Below, one piece after another: positions 27,713-37,117 of a stretch of DNA of 62,898 bases. The stretch comes from Synechococcus sp. MU1643 (lineage in GTDB: Bacteria; Cyanobacteriota; Cyanobacteriia; PCC-6307; Cyanobiaceae). Location: assembly GCF_020514095.1 (NCBI RefSeq), contig NZ_VTKY01000008.1:1-62898 (forward strand), given 5' to 3'. The notes under the pieces are model-generated. The model saw nothing but the letters and a program-made list of their open reading frames with translations, ran no database searches and was not told the DNA's origin. Each line of letters opens with the position of its first letter. Position 1 is the stretch's first letter. A program made the translations under genes and the position numbers.

Positions 27713-28771
27713 ATGAGCGACTCTTTACCCCTGCTCCTGCGTGCTGCGCGCGGTGAATCGGTGGAGCGTCCTCCGGTGTGGATGATGCGCCAGGCCGGTC
27801 GCTACATGAAGATCTACCGGGACCTGCGGGACAAATACCCCAGCTTCCGCGAGCGTTCTGAAAACCCTGATCTCTCCTATGAGATCTCCATGCAGCCGTT
27901 CAACGCCTTCAAGCCCGATGGCGTGATCCTGTTCTCCGACATCCTCACGCCCCTGCCGGGTATGGGAATCGATTTCGACATCATCGAGAGCAAAGGCCCC
28001 CAGATCGGTGATCCAATCCGGAGCATGGCCCAGGTGGATGCTCTGCGCCCGCTGAACCCCGCCGAGTCGATGCCCTTTGTGGGCGAGGTGCTGGGTCGCC
28101 TCCGCCAAAGCGTTGGCAACGAAGCAGCTGTCCTCGGATTCGTTGGTGCCCCCTGGACCTTGGCTGCCTACGTGGTGGAGGGCAAGAGCAGCAAGAACTA
28201 CGCGGTGATCAAGGCCATGGCCTTCCGCGAACCCGAGATCCTGCACAAGTTGCTCGACCACTTCGCAGAGTCGATCGCTAATTACCTGCGTTATCAGATT
28301 GATTCCGGCGCCCAAGTGGTGCAAATGTTTGATTCGTGGGCTGGTCAACTGAGCCCGGCGGACTACGACACCTTTGCTGCGCCCTATCAGAGAAAGGTGG
28401 TGGATCTGGTCAAGCAGACGCACCCCGACACCCCCTTCATCCTCTACATCTCAGGCAGTGCCGGCGTGATCGAGCGGATGGCCAACACTGGTGTTGACAT
28501 CATTTCTCTGGATTGGACCGTGGACATGGCCGAAGCCCTGGCACGTCTGCCAGAGCACATCGGTGTTCAGGGCAATGTCGATCCCGGCCTGCTGTTCGGC
28601 ACCCCAGAGGCGATTGAGGCTCGCATTGATGACTGCGTGCGCAAGGCCCGCGGCCGGAAGCACATCCTCAACCTCGGCCATGGAATCCTGCCGGGTACTC
28701 CAGAAGAGAACGGTGAAGCCTTCTTCCGGTCCGGCAAGAGCGTGATGGACCGTCTCGGGGCCGCCGTTTGA
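27713..28771 (+). CDS. hemE: Uroporphyrinogen III decarboxylase
   Basis: Decarboxylates uroporphyrinogen III to coproporphyrinogen III for heme and chlorophyll. The 352-residue protein has the substrate-binding [32 protein letters not shown] with the key Asp, [15 protein letters not shown], and [10 protein letters not shown] toward the end. ATG 27713 is used; the TTG just before it adds one residue. Its stop overlaps the start of the next gene. Confidence 0.98.
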   Translation: MSDSLPLLLRAARGESVERPPVWMMRQAGRYMKIYRDLRDKYPSFRERSENPDLSYEISMQPFNAFKPDGVILFSDILTPLPGMGIDFDIIESKGPQIGDPIRSMAQVDALRPLNPAESMPFVGEVLGRLRQSVGNEAAVLGFVGAPWTLAAYVVEGKSSKNYAVIKAMAFREPEILHKLLDHFAESIANYLRYQIDSGAQVVQMFDSWAGQLSPADYDTFAAPYQRKVVDLVKQTHPDTPFILYISGSAGVIERMANTGVDIISLDWTVDMAEALARLPEHIGVQGNVDPGLLFGTPEAIEARIDDCVRKARGRKHILNLGHGILPGTPEENGEAFFRSGKSVMDRLGAAV

Positions 28772-29787
28772 CCCGCATCCTTGTGACCGGCGCCAGCGGA
28801 TGCGTCGGTCAGTATGTCTCCCGCTGGCTGCTGGACCACTCCGATGCGGAGCTGCTGCTCTGGCTGAGAGACCCCGCCAAACTCACCGCTGTTCCAGCAG
28901 ACCATCCCCGTATCCGCCTCTTGGTGGGAGACCTGCGGGACACCGACCGTTTTGCCCACGAGCTGGCATCGGTGAACCGGGTAATTCACACCGCCACGGC
29001 CTGGGGTGACCCCGAGCGGGCCGAACAGGTGAATGTGGTGGCGGTGAAAAAGATGCTGGCTCTTCTGGATCCCAGCAAGCTGGAGCAGATCATTTATTTC
29101 TCAACAGCCAGCGTGCTTGATCGGCACCTGCGCCCCCTGCCTGAAGCTCTTGCCTACGGCACGGAATACATCCAAACCAAGGCTCGCTGCCTCAGGGATC
29201 TTGAGCGGCACCCCCTGGCCAGCAAAGTCGTCGCGGTGTTTCCCACCTTGGTGTTCGGCGGACGGGTTGACGGCACCAGCCCCTTCCCCACCAGTTACCT
29301 CACAGAGGGCTTGGCTGAAGCCAGCCGTTGGCTCTGGCTGGCCCGTTGGCTTCGGGTGGATGCGAGCTTCCACTTCATCCATGCCGAAGACATCGCCCGC
29401 ATCTGTGGTTTGTTTGCCACACGCCCCCATGAACCGAACCGTGAACCCGGGCAAGGCGCCCTGCGCCGAGTGGTGATGGGGCAACCAGCGATCTCGGTGA
29501 TCGACACCGTGAAAACTCTCTGCCGCTGGCGCGGTGTGGCCCGAACCCCCGGCATTCCGCTCTGGCCATGGCTGATCGAGACCCTGATCCGGGTTCTGCC
29601 GATCGAAGTGAATGACTGGGACCGGTTCAGCATTCGACAACGCCACTTCATTCACGACCCGGTGACGCAGCCGGAACGTTTTGGTGGCTGCAGCCATGCC
29701 CCTGACTTGGCAACAGTTCTTAGCGATTCCGGCCTACCCAATCGCGGAACCCCCAGACCCGCGCGTAAGGTCATTGCATCGACCTAG
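28768..29787 (+). CDS. Extended SDR / NAD-dependent epimerase-dehydratase family protein
   Basis: A 339-residue Rossmann-fold protein: [20 protein letters not shown] provides the TGxxGxxG NAD(P) site and [11 protein letters not shown] the YxxxK catalytic pair. It starts with TTG at 28768 inside the hemE stop, with no better ATG nearby, so it is probably co-translated with hemE. Cyanobacterial relatives include uncharacterised nucleoside-diphosphate-sugar epimerases and chlorophyll-related reductases; the sequence does not choose. petE follows seven bases later. Confidence 0.85.
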   Translation: MTRILVTGASGCVGQYVSRWLLDHSDAELLLWLRDPAKLTAVPADHPRIRLLVGDLRDTDRFAHELASVNRVIHTATAWGDPERAEQVNVVAVKKMLALLDPSKLEQIIYFSTASVLDRHLRPLPEALAYGTEYIQTKARCLRDLERHPLASKVVAVFPTLVFGGRVDGTSPFPTSYLTEGLAEASRWLWLARWLRVDASFHFIHAEDIARICGLFATRPHEPNREPGQGALRRVVMGQPAISVIDTVKTLCRWRGVARTPGIPLWPWLIETLIRVLPIEVNDWDRFSIRQRHFIHDPVTQPERFGGCSHAPDLATVLSDSGLPNRGTPRPARKVIAST

Positions 29788-29794
29788 CACTTTC

Positions 29795-30154
29795 ATGCGC
29801 TCCGTCATCCGCACCATTGCAGCTGCATGCTGCGCGTTCCTGATGCTGATCGGCCTCAACGTCGGCAGTGCTCAAGCCGCCACCGTTGAAGTGAAACTCG
29901 GCATCGACGGCGGCATGCTCGCCTTTGAGCCCGCCACCGTGAACATCAATGCCGGCGACACCGTCAAGTTCGTCAACAACAAACTGGCTCCTCACAACGC
30001 GGTTTTCGAGGGCCACGACGAGTACAGCCACTCTGATCTTGCCTTCAACCCTGGCGAAGCTTGGGAAGAAACCTTCGCAACCGCTGGCACCTACGACTTC
30101 TATTGCGAGCCCCACCGCGGTGCTGGCATGGTTGGCAAGGTGATCGTTGAGTGA
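29795..30154 (+). CDS. petE: Plastocyanin
   Basis: Lumenal blue-copper protein carrying electrons from cytochrome b6f to photosystem I. The 119-residue precursor has a signal peptide (residues 1-28, cleavage after AQA) and all four copper ligands: His67 (APHNAV), Cys104 and His107 (FYCEPHRG), and Met112. It starts only seven bases after the SDR gene, so any dedicated promoter lies within that gene. A strong terminator follows and then petJ. Confidence 0.97.
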   Translation: MRSVIRTIAAACCAFLMLIGLNVGSAQAATVEVKLGIDGGMLAFEPATVNINAGDTVKFVNNKLAPHNAVFEGHDEYSHSDLAFNPGEAWEETFATAGTYDFYCEPHRGAGMVGKVIVE

Positions 30155-30202
30155 TCCAGGGATTTCTCAGGAAACTACGGGAAATCTCGTATTGACTCAT
30201 AT

Positions 30203-30242
30203 CCCTGAGCTGTGTATCAACCACAGCTCAGGGTTTTTTTTT
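30203..30242 (+). terminator. Strong rho-independent terminator after petE
   Basis: A perfect 12-base inverted repeat, CCCTGAGCTGTG (30203-30214) and CACAGCTCAGGG (30222-30233), with a 7-base loop, is followed at once by nine T. It is the clearest terminator in the window and separates plastocyanin from the cytochrome c6 operon, allowing independent control. Confidence 0.93.
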
Positions 30243-30283
30243 GTTGGCAACGATGGATACCTTGGGGCATTGAAGGGGTGGAA

Positions 30284-30661
30284 ATGGCACGCGTATCAGG
30301 CCTGATCCTGACGTTGCTGTTGATCGTTGGAGCGACAGGTCTGCTGTCGGCGCCGGCGATGGCGATTGACACGATTAAAAGCTCCGCCTTGGAGCGAGGC
30401 GAGCACATTTTCTACAGCAACTGTGCGGCTTGTCACATGGGTGGCGGCAATGTGATCCGCGCTAACCGAACGCTGAAAATCAGCGACTTGAACGCCCATG
30501 TGGAGGCCTACTCCAGTTCCCCGCTGGAGGCCCTGGAGCATGAGATCGAGGATGGGCTAAACGCAATGCCCAGCTATGCCGACAAACTGAGTGAAGAGGA
30601 AATTGTTGCGGTGGCCACCTATGTCGAGCAACGGGCCGAATTGGGCTGGTCCAGGCGATGA
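30284..30661 (+). CDS. petJ: Cytochrome c6
   Basis: Lumenal monoheme cytochrome that substitutes for plastocyanin in electron transfer to photosystem I and to terminal oxidase. The 125-residue precursor has a signal peptide (cleavage after AMA, residue 27), heme motif CAACH (47-51) and axial Met95 in NAMPSYADKLS. It begins 42 bases after the petE terminator, so its promoter must lie in that short gap. The stop overlaps the nif11 start by four bases. Confidence 0.95.
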   Translation: MARVSGLILTLLLIVGATGLLSAPAMAIDTIKSSALERGEHIFYSNCAACHMGGGNVIRANRTLKISDLNAHVEAYSSSPLEALEHEIEDGLNAMPSYADKLSEEEIVAVATYVEQRAELGWSRR

Positions 30662-30915
30662 GTCGCGAAGCTCTTCGAGACTTTCTGCGGGCTTTGGAGC
30701 ATCACCAGGGCTTGCGGCGCGATGCGGCTCAATGCAGTGATGACGATCAACTTTTAGCCCTGGCACGCCGCCACGGGTTCAATGTGATCCAGCGGGATCT
30801 CTGCGATGACGCCCGGGAATCAGCCATCACCCGCTGGTTCGAGACCAGCTGGATCCAGCGCTCTTTCCAACCAATACCCTCTCAATCACCACCTTCTCAA
30901 TCACCAGAGTCCTGA
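30658..30915 (+). CDS. Nif11 family small protein
   Basis: An 85-residue protein matching the Nif11 pattern: SREALRDFLRALEHHQGLRR, then DDQLLALARRHGFNV (the conserved A..hGF turn), and a C-terminal Trp-containing segment ending in a PSQSPPSQSP repeat. Nif11 domains occur as standalone proteins of unknown role in cyanobacteria and as leader peptides of RiPPs; here no Gly-Gly cleavage site or Cys-rich core is visible, so a RiPP precursor is unlikely. Coupled to petJ by an ATGA overlap. Confidence 0.75.
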   Translation: MSREALRDFLRALEHHQGLRRDAAQCSDDDQLLALARRHGFNVIQRDLCDDARESAITRWFETSWIQRSFQPIPSQSPPSQSPES

Positions 30916-31310
30916 TGGCCGTTGTCACCCTGCTCAGTGATTTCATCGACGGCACCAGCATGGCCCTAGCCGAAGACACTGATGCCGCCGATCTGAACGC
31001 CTTCATGACCGCCAATCAAGGCCGGCTTTGGGCGAGCGTGCAACAGCGCCGGCAGCAGCGACGTCAAACGATCGAACGGCGCGGACCGGGAACGGTTTAC
31101 TTTGCCGCGGATGCTCCAGGGGCTGCGGCCGTGGAGCGTTATCTCAGCAGTGACACAGGCTCAGCCGAGGAAGCTGCCGCGATGCAAGCCATGCAGACCG
31201 CTGGGGTGGAGATCGCCCCCCATGTGGGGACAGACCGTGAACGCGATGCCCTGCTCAACGGCCAGTTGAGAGGCCTGACGGCCCAGGCCAAGGCCGAGGG
31301 TTTTGGTTGA
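30915..31310 (+). CDS. Conserved hypothetical protein in the petJ operon
   Basis: A 131-residue soluble protein (starts MAVVTLLSDFIDGTSMALAE), Ala/Arg/Gln-rich and probably helical, without signal or membrane segments. Starts on the last base of the nif11 stop codon, so expression is almost certainly linked. Not recognised. Confidence 0.7.
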   Translation: MAVVTLLSDFIDGTSMALAEDTDAADLNAFMTANQGRLWASVQQRRQQRRQTIERRGPGTVYFAADAPGAAAVERYLSSDTGSAEEAAAMQAMQTAGVEIAPHVGTDRERDALLNGQLRGLTAQAKAEGFG

Positions 31311-31314
31311 ACCC

Positions 31315-31608
31315 ATGGGCGATGCAGCGATGACACTTCCTGAAAACCCGCTTGGCCTCCATCGTTTTGACGAACTGGTCGAGTGGACCGTGTCCTACCT
31401 CCACTTCAAACATGCCCTGGGGGTGATTGCCTTCACCCCAGAGACCGCCACGCCCTATCTCAATCGCTTCAGCGAGTTCAGCAGCCGCTACGCGACTGAG
31501 ATGAAAAAACAAGACATCCTTGAGGCCCGCCTTCCCAAGGAGATGCGGGAGAGCATCGAAGCCGAAAACTCTCACCGTGCTCTTCTGCGTGAACTGCTCA
31601 ACGGCTGA
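31315..31608 (+). CDS. Conserved hypothetical protein, end of the petJ operon
   Basis: A 97-residue protein (ATG 31315) with LHRFDELVEWTVSYLHFKHA and a C-terminal helix ESIEAENSHRALLRELLNG. Soluble, helical and unrecognised. Begins four bases after the preceding stop and ends converging on the next minus-strand gene. Confidence 0.65.
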   Translation: MGDAAMTLPENPLGLHRFDELVEWTVSYLHFKHALGVIAFTPETATPYLNRFSEFSSRYATEMKKQDILEARLPKEMRESIEAENSHRALLRELLNG

Positions 31609-31818
31609 TTAAGCCGCGGACTGGGCCTGCTTGGCCGCCTGCAACACAGCCAGATAGAGCTCCTCGTCGATTTCCCGGATGTCGTACTCCGAGGGTTTCA
31701 CCCCGTGGTGGTGCTCATGCACCACCATCCAACAGCTGCGCTCAAGCTCACCGCCAGCCGTTGTTGCAAGCGCCAAGCCCTGCTGCACGAGGGAGTCCAC
31801 CAGCGGCTGATCAGACAT
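31609..31818 (-). CDS. Small conserved hypothetical protein
   Basis: A 69-residue acidic soluble protein, MSDQPLVDSLVQQGLALATT then SCWMVVHEHHHGVKPSEYDI and IDEELYLAVLQAAKQAQ. Start set at ATG 31818; a TTG three codons upstream is the alternative. Converges directly on the petJ operon. Family not recognised. Confidence 0.6.
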   Translation of the reverse strand: MSDQPLVDSLVQQGLALATTAGGELERSCWMVVHEHHHGVKPSEYDIREIDEELYLAVLQAAKQAQSAA

Positions 31819-31962
31819 TGGGAACAAAAGGTTCGGTGAACTCTAAAAAGAAGCCCCGGTTTGCCGCCCCCTGGCGTGAGGACCGATCCATAGGCTTCGG
31901 TTTGCCTCCACTGAAGACGGAACAACACCCATACGGTGAACGGAGTTTGAAACGCATCCGAG

Positions 31963-34551
31963 ATGCAACCCACGGCGGAACAGTTCACTGAACAAGCCTG
32001 GGCCGCCATCGTCGCCGCCCAGCAACTGGCGCAGAGCGCCAAGCATCAGCAACTTGAAACGGAGCATCTGCTGCTTGCGCTGTTGCAGCAGAACGGGCTA
32101 GCTGGACGAACTCTCAGCAAAGCAGGGGTCGACGTTGGCACGTTCCAGGCAGCAGTCGACAGCCATCTAAGGCAACAGCCCAGTCTTGGCTCTCCACCGG
32201 AATCGGTTTTTCTGGGGCGATCGCTCAACAGCTGCCTGGATCGAGCGGAAACAGCCCGCGATGAATTCAGTGACAGCTACATCGCCATCGAACATCTGTT
32301 GCTGGCCTTGGCGGACGATGACCGCTGCGGCAGGCAACTGCTCAGCCAAGCGGGCATTGACACCAGCAAACTCAAAGAAGCCATTACAGCTGTGCGAGGC
32401 AACCAGACGGTGACCGATCAGAACCCGGAAGGGACCTATGAATCGCTTGAGAAGTACGGAAGGGACCTGACGGCAGCAGCCCGTGACGGCAAGCTGGACC
32501 CGGTAATCGGTCGCGACGAAGAGATCCGGCGCACCATCCAAATCCTCAGCCGGCGCACCAAAAACAACCCCGTGCTGATCGGCGAACCAGGGGTCGGAAA
32601 GACCGCCATTGTTGAAGGGCTGGCGCAGCGAATCGTGAATGGCGATGTGCCCCAGGCCTTGCAGAACCGTCAGCTGATCGCCCTCGACATGGGTGCCCTG
32701 ATCGCCGGTGCGAAGTACCGCGGTGAGTTCGAGGAGCGGCTCAAAGCTGTGCTCAAAGAGGTCACCGCCTCGGAAGGCCAGATCGTGCTGTTCATCGATG
32801 AAATCCACACGGTGGTGGGCGCTGGAGCCACCGGTGGAGCCATGGATGCCAGCAATCTGCTCAAGCCGATGCTGGCCCGAGGGGAACTGCGCTGCATTGG
32901 CGCCACCACCCTCGACGAGCACCGCCAGCACATCGAAAAAGACCCTGCTCTAGAGCGACGCTTCCAACAGGTGCTGGTGGATCAACCAACTGTGGAAGAC
33001 ACGATTTCAATCCTGCGGGGTCTGAAAGAGCGTTATGAGGTGCACCACGGCGTCCGCATCGCCGACAGTGCCCTGGTGGCGGCGGCTGTTTTGAGCAGCC
33101 GCTACATCGCCGACCGCTTTCTACCCGACAAGGCGATCGATCTGGTGGATGAATCAGCCGCTCGCCTGAAGATGGAGATCACCTCCAAACCGGAGGAGAT
33201 CGATGAAATCGATCGCAAAATCCTGCAGCTGGAGATGGAGAAGCTCTCCCTCGGCCGTGAATCCGACAGTGCCAGCCAAGAAAGGCTGCAACGGATCGAA
33301 CGGGAACTAGCGGACCTGGGCGAACAGCAAAGTTCCCTGAATGCCCAATGGCAGCAGGAGAAAAGCGCGATCGATGAGCTGTCATCGCTCAAAGAGGAGA
33401 TCGAACGGGTGCAGCTGCAGGTGGAACAGGCCAAACGCAGCTACGACCTCAACAAAGCGGCGGAACTGGAATACGGCACCCTGGCCTCACTGCAGAAGCA
33501 GTTGCTCGAGCAGGAAGTCCAAATCGCCTCAGAGGAGCCTGGCGAGAAAGGCTTGCTACGGGAGGAGGTGAGTGAAGACGACATCGCCGAGGTGATCGCC
33601 AAGTGGACCGGAATCCCCGTAGCGCGGCTGGTGCAGAGCGAAATGGAGAAGCTGCTGCAGCTGGAGGATGACCTGCATCAGCGGGTGATCGGCCAGCACC
33701 AGGCCGTCACCGCCGTCGCGGATGCAATTCAACGCTCCAGGGCTGGCCTGAGCGATCCGAACCGCCCCATCGCCAGCTTCCTGTTTCTAGGCCCCACCGG
33801 TGTCGGCAAGACGGAACTCTCCAAAGCGCTCGCCAACCGGCTGTTCGACAGCGATGACGCCATGGTGCGCATCGACATGTCGGAGTACATGGAGAAGCAC
33901 ACCGTGAGCCGTTTGATCGGTGCGCCTCCCGGCTACGTGGGATATGAGGCCGGTGGCCAGCTCACCGAAGCGGTACGTCGTCGACCCTACGCCGTGATCC
34001 TGTTCGACGAGGTGGAGAAAGCCCACCCGGATGTCTTCAACGTGATGCTGCAGATCCTCGATGACGGTCGCGTCACAGATGGGCAGGGCCGCACCGTGGA
34101 CTTCACCAACACCGTGCTGATTCTCACCAGCAACATCGGCAGCCAGTCGATCCTGGAGCTGGCCGGCGATCCAGAGCAGCACGGAGCTATGGAAAGCCGG
34201 GTAAGTGAAGCGCTCCGGGCTCATTTCCGGCCGGAATTCCTCAATCGCCTCGACGATCAGATCATCTTCCACAGCCTCAGGCGGGAGGAGCTGCGCCAGA
34301 TCGTCACCCTCCAGGTGGATCTTCTGCGCCAACGGCTGACCGAGCGCAAGCTGGAGCTCAGCCTGAGTGATGGGGCCGCCGACTGGCTCGCCAATGCCGG
34401 ATATGACCCCGTCTACGGGGCACGACCGCTCAAACGAGCTGTGCAACGCGAGTTGGAGACACCCATTGCCAAGGCGATCCTGGCGGGTCGTTACAGCGAG
34501 GGGCAGGCAATCAGCGTGGAGCTGGAATCGGACGCGTTAGCCCTGCGCTGA
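31963..34551 (+). CDS. clpB: ClpB disaggregase (AAA+ chaperone)
   Basis: Hexameric AAA+ chaperone that solubilises protein aggregates with DnaK. The 862-residue protein has an N-domain (1-150), first Walker A GEPGVGKT (207-214), a coiled-coil middle domain (about 400-525), second Walker A GPTGVGKT (610-617), Walker [13 protein letters not shown], and no ClpP-binding IGF loop that I can see. Length matches family. Its 3' end overlaps the opposing PTPS-like gene by 15 bases. Cyanobacteria often carry two ClpB paralogs; which this is cannot be told. Confidence 0.96.
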   Translation: MQPTAEQFTEQAWAAIVAAQQLAQSAKHQQLETEHLLLALLQQNGLAGRTLSKAGVDVGTFQAAVDSHLRQQPSLGSPPESVFLGRSLNSCLDRAETARDEFSDSYIAIEHLLLALADDDRCGRQLLSQAGIDTSKLKEAITAVRGNQTVTDQNPEGTYESLEKYGRDLTAAARDGKLDPVIGRDEEIRRTIQILSRRTKNNPVLIGEPGVGKTAIVEGLAQRIVNGDVPQALQNRQLIALDMGALIAGAKYRGEFEERLKAVLKEVTASEGQIVLFIDEIHTVVGAGATGGAMDASNLLKPMLARGELRCIGATTLDEHRQHIEKDPALERRFQQVLVDQPTVEDTISILRGLKERYEVHHGVRIADSALVAAAVLSSRYIADRFLPDKAIDLVDESAARLKMEITSKPEEIDEIDRKILQLEMEKLSLGRESDSASQERLQRIERELADLGEQQSSLNAQWQQEKSAIDELSSLKEEIERVQLQVEQAKRSYDLNKAAELEYGTLASLQKQLLEQEVQIASEEPGEKGLLREEVSEDDIAEVIAKWTGIPVARLVQSEMEKLLQLEDDLHQRVIGQHQAVTAVADAIQRSRAGLSDPNRPIASFLFLGPTGVGKTELSKALANRLFDSDDAMVRIDMSEYMEKHTVSRLIGAPPGYVGYEAGGQLTEAVRRRPYAVILFDEVEKAHPDVFNVMLQILDDGRVTDGQGRTVDFTNTVLILTSNIGSQSILELAGDPEQHGAMESRVSEALRAHFRPEFLNRLDDQIIFHSLRREELRQIVTLQVDLLRQRLTERKLELSLSDGAADWLANAGYDPVYGARPLKRAVQRELETPIAKAILAGRYSEGQAISVELESDALALR

Positions 34552-35013
34552 AAACCAAGGGGGAACCGCGCTGTACGTGGCCGCATTGGTGCTGTTCTCC
34601 CGCGCCTCCACGGCATAGCAACAGGTGCGAGCACCATCCCGCTCGTGCATCAGCTCGTTGGCCCAGTTCCAGATCAAAGCCGCCGTCGCCTCCATGCCCA
34701 CGTTTTCCATCACACGGAGATCAATGGCCTCGAGATCGTGCAGCCGCTGCCATTCCGCCAGCAGGGGATCGTCGGCATTGACCAGAAAGGTGTGGTCGAA
34801 CTGCTGCCGCAAGCGTTGTTCAAAGGGGCGAAGGCTGGAGAAATCAACAACAAAACCGCAGGCATCCAGCTCCATTGCGGCGAACCAGAGGTTGAAACTG
34901 CGGCTATACCCATGCACGAAGCGGCAATGGCCTTGGTGGCGCCACTGCCGGTGACAGCAGGGATAGCCGCTGAAAGCTTTGGTGCAGCTGTAGGGGGTCG
35001 GAGAAACGAGCAA
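34537..35013 (-). CDS. 6-pyruvoyl-tetrahydropterin synthase / QueD-like protein
   Basis: About 158 residues from the TTG at 35013 (the frame stays open to an ATG at 35106, but that extension lacks family character and overlaps the divergent hisIE start). [20 protein letters not shown] corresponds to the zinc and catalytic Cys region of T-fold pterin synthases, [11 protein letters not shown] to the substrate-binding strand, [12 protein letters not shown] and [15 protein letters not shown] to later blocks. The usual CxxxHGH reads CRFVHGY, so one canonical zinc His is Tyr. Function in queuosine or pterin synthesis is uncertain. Confidence 0.7.
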   Translation of the reverse strand: MLVSPTPYSCTKAFSGYPCCHRQWRHQGHCRFVHGYSRSFNLWFAAMELDACGFVVDFSSLRPFEQRLRQQFDHTFLVNADDPLLAEWQRLHDLEAIDLRVMENVGMEATAALIWNWANELMHERDGARTCCYAVEARENSTNAATYSAVPPWFSAQG

Positions 35014-35080
35014 GGGGTGAAAACGCGGAATGGAGCACGCTGCGGGAAGATTCAGGCGTTGCCCGAATGTCCGAGGCCTG

Positions 35081-35749
35081 ATGCAGCCCCTCAGCCCCGC
35101 CTTCATTGACCAACTCCGTTTTAACGAAGCGGGGCTGATTCCAGCTGTGGCCCAGGACTGGCTTGACGGGGCTGTGCTGATGGTGGCCTGGATGAACCGG
35201 GACGCGATTGAAGCAACCCTGCAAAGCGGTGAGGTGCATTACTGGAGCCGCTCACGCCAGGAGCTTTGGCACAAGGGGGGCACCAGCGGTCACATCCAGA
35301 AGATGCGGGAGATCCGCTACGACTGTGATGCCGACGTGCTGCTGGTGACCGTGGAGCAGGCTGGGGATGTGGCCTGCCACACCGGTTCCCGCAGCTGTTT
35401 TTACGAAAACAGCGATGCCCGATCTGCAGGTGGGGCAGAGGCACTAGCGCCGCCAACGGATGCCTGCACCGAACTCTTCCGGGTGATTGAGGGCAGACGC
35501 GAGCAACCGGAGGAAGGCAGTTACACCAACAAGCTGCTGGCGGGGGGAGACAACAGCATCCTCAAGAAGATCGGAGAGGAGAGCGCTGAATTCGTGATGG
35601 CCTGCAAAGACGACAACGCCTTAGAAATCGCCGGCGAGGCTGCAGACATCGTCTTCCACTTGCAGGTGGCCTTGGCCCACCACGGCGTGAGCTGGCGGCA
35701 GGTGCAGGAAGTGCTGGCAGCGCGACGGGGTGCCCCGCGCCGGCACTAA
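35081..35749 (+). CDS. hisIE: Bifunctional phosphoribosyl-AMP cyclohydrolase / phosphoribosyl-ATP pyrophosphatase
   Basis: Catalyses steps 2 and 3 of histidine synthesis. The HisI half (about 1-120) has WMNRDAIEATLQSGEVHYWS, DCDADVLLVTVEQ and CHTGSRSCFY with the zinc Cys; the HisE half (125-222) has SYTNKLL, KKIGEESAEFVMACK and EAADIVFHLQVAL. 222 residues is normal for the fusion. Start at ATG 35081 rather than further upstream, where the frame lacks homology. Confidence 0.96.
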   Translation: MQPLSPAFIDQLRFNEAGLIPAVAQDWLDGAVLMVAWMNRDAIEATLQSGEVHYWSRSRQELWHKGGTSGHIQKMREIRYDCDADVLLVTVEQAGDVACHTGSRSCFYENSDARSAGGAEALAPPTDACTELFRVIEGRREQPEEGSYTNKLLAGGDNSILKKIGEESAEFVMACKDDNALEIAGEAADIVFHLQVALAHHGVSWRQVQEVLAARRGAPRRH

Positions 35750-36402
35750 GGCAGGCAGGGGCTATCGCTGCTGATCACCACTTCATCGCCAAGCTCCACG
35801 GTGTCCAACAACACCCCCATGGTGAGCCGACCGGTGTTGATGCAACCGCCCGTCACAGCCTTGCCGATCCTGGACTCGTCATTGGTGCCATGAATGGCGA
35901 AGCTGTACCAGCGGAAGACACCGTCGTAAGTGTTGAAGCGGAAGGGCTGATCTGTGGCCGGCACAGGAGCCAGGCTGATGTAACCGATGCCGTATTCACC
36001 GGTTTCTCCATCACCTTTGAAGTCGATGGAGTTCATGTTGGTGAAGAGGCTCTCGCGCAGCTCCTCCTCCGTTTTCCCAGATTGCCCCACCAGGGCGGGA
36101 TCCATCTCGAAGCGGTCGTTGCTGAGGATGGCGTTGACCTGAAACGTTCCAAGCGGTGTAACCCCCTCTTCGAAGGTGGTGCTCTCACAACCGATGCCAT
36201 GGCGACCATGGCCAACGGTGAAACTCAACGGTCCTTCAGCACGATCCAACACCCCTTCACTGGCTCCTGGATTGCTGCCGTCCAGCTGGATCCGAATCGG
36301 TTCCCGAACCTGAGGGTCCTGCTGGGGCAGGCTGTTGTTTGAACGACAACCCACCAGGCTCACCAGCAGGCTCGCCAGCGCCAGAAAACGAATCAGGTTC
36401 AT
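35746..36402 (-). CDS. L,D-transpeptidase-like lipoprotein
   Basis: A 218-residue exported protein starting MNLIRFLALASLLVSLVGC, where Cys19 fits a lipobox (LVGC), so membrane-anchored. The C-terminal YkuD-type catalytic block is FAIHGTNDESRIGKAVTGGC with the catalytic Cys and His, and GTFQV upstream. Such enzymes make 3-3 peptidoglycan cross-links or attach proteins to the wall. Start moved to ATG 36402 because the signal peptide begins there. Overlaps hisIE by four bases tail to tail. Confidence 0.85.
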   Translation of the reverse strand: MNLIRFLALASLLVSLVGCRSNNSLPQQDPQVREPIRIQLDGSNPGASEGVLDRAEGPLSFTVGHGRHGIGCESTTFEEGVTPLGTFQVNAILSNDRFEMDPALVGQSGKTEEELRESLFTNMNSIDFKGDGETGEYGIGYISLAPVPATDQPFRFNTYDGVFRWYSFAIHGTNDESRIGKAVTGGCINTGRLTMGVLLDTVELGDEVVISSDSPCLP

Positions 36403-36448
36403 GGATCGACCACAATTGCCGGCAGCATGCCCCGCCCAAATGGTGACG

Positions 36449-37117
36449 TCACTCAGGTGATTCGGATTCGGCCGGTTGGTTAGCCCCACGAAACGTCGAA
36501 CCGAAACGGGTGGTCTGCTCTATCACCCAGGCCAGCGTGAGGCGATCCCGCTCCGATGGCACCAACACCGGACGTTCGCCTTGGCTGATCGCCAGGACGT
36601 CAGTGGGCTCAGAACTGTGGCCCCAGAGGCCGAAGGCATGGCCCAGTTCGTGCAGGGCCGTGGCCTGCAGTGCATCAGCCCGAAGCCCGGGTGACACCAT
36701 CACCTTCACCCGGGGCTCAAGCCTTCGGCGGCCTTGGCGCTGCACGTCCACAACCTGAAGTTGTGCGCGTCCGTTGCTGGCACGCCACACGCCAGCGACC
36801 TGCCGTCGAGCCGGAAGCTGACGATGAATCAAAATGTTCGCCTGTTCCGGCCTGTCCACCAAGGTGAGCGCAACCAATGCACCCCAGGTGGTCAGCGCCG
36901 AGGACACCTGATCAAGCCAGCGTTGGTCCCACCGGTTGGCCGGCGTGGCGTCGGCGGGCTGAACCCAAACGCACCAATGCTTCAACACCGGCTGTCCAAA
37001 GGAGGTGGTGGCGATGGAGGAGGCATACCCCGGCCTATGGCCTGGAGCCTGGCGTTCCAAAGCCACCCGCAGCATTCGAACCTGCTGTTGTGGAGGACAG
37101 AGCTCGGGCTGCATCAT
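36449..37117 (-). CDS. Metzincin-like zinc metalloprotease
   Basis: A 222-residue protein with ALHELGHAFGLWGHSS; HEXXH is at 156-160. In classical metzincins the third ligand follows as HEXXHXXGXXH, but here that position (166) is Gly and the His is one residue later (167). No obvious Met-turn follows (PTDVLAIS). No classical signal peptide is visible at the chosen start, and substrate is unknown. Overlaps the upstream DUF2214 gene by four bases; the L,D-transpeptidase-like gene follows. Confidence 0.8.
   Translation of the reverse strand: MMQPELCPPQQQVRMLRVALERQAPGHRPGYASSIATTSFGQPVLKHWCVWVQPADATPANRWDQRWLDQVSSALTTWGALVALTLVDRPEQANILIHRQLPARRQVAGVWRASNGRAQLQVVDVQRQGRRRLEPRVKVMVSPGLRADALQATALHELGHAFGLWGHSSEPTDVLAISQGERPVLVPSERDRLTLAWVIEQTTRFGSTFRGANQPAESESPE

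Noticed and set aside
30658-30915. Nif11 gene as a RiPP precursor peptide
   Set aside because: No double-glycine cleavage site, no Cys/Ser/Thr-rich core, and no modification or transport genes in the neighbourhood.
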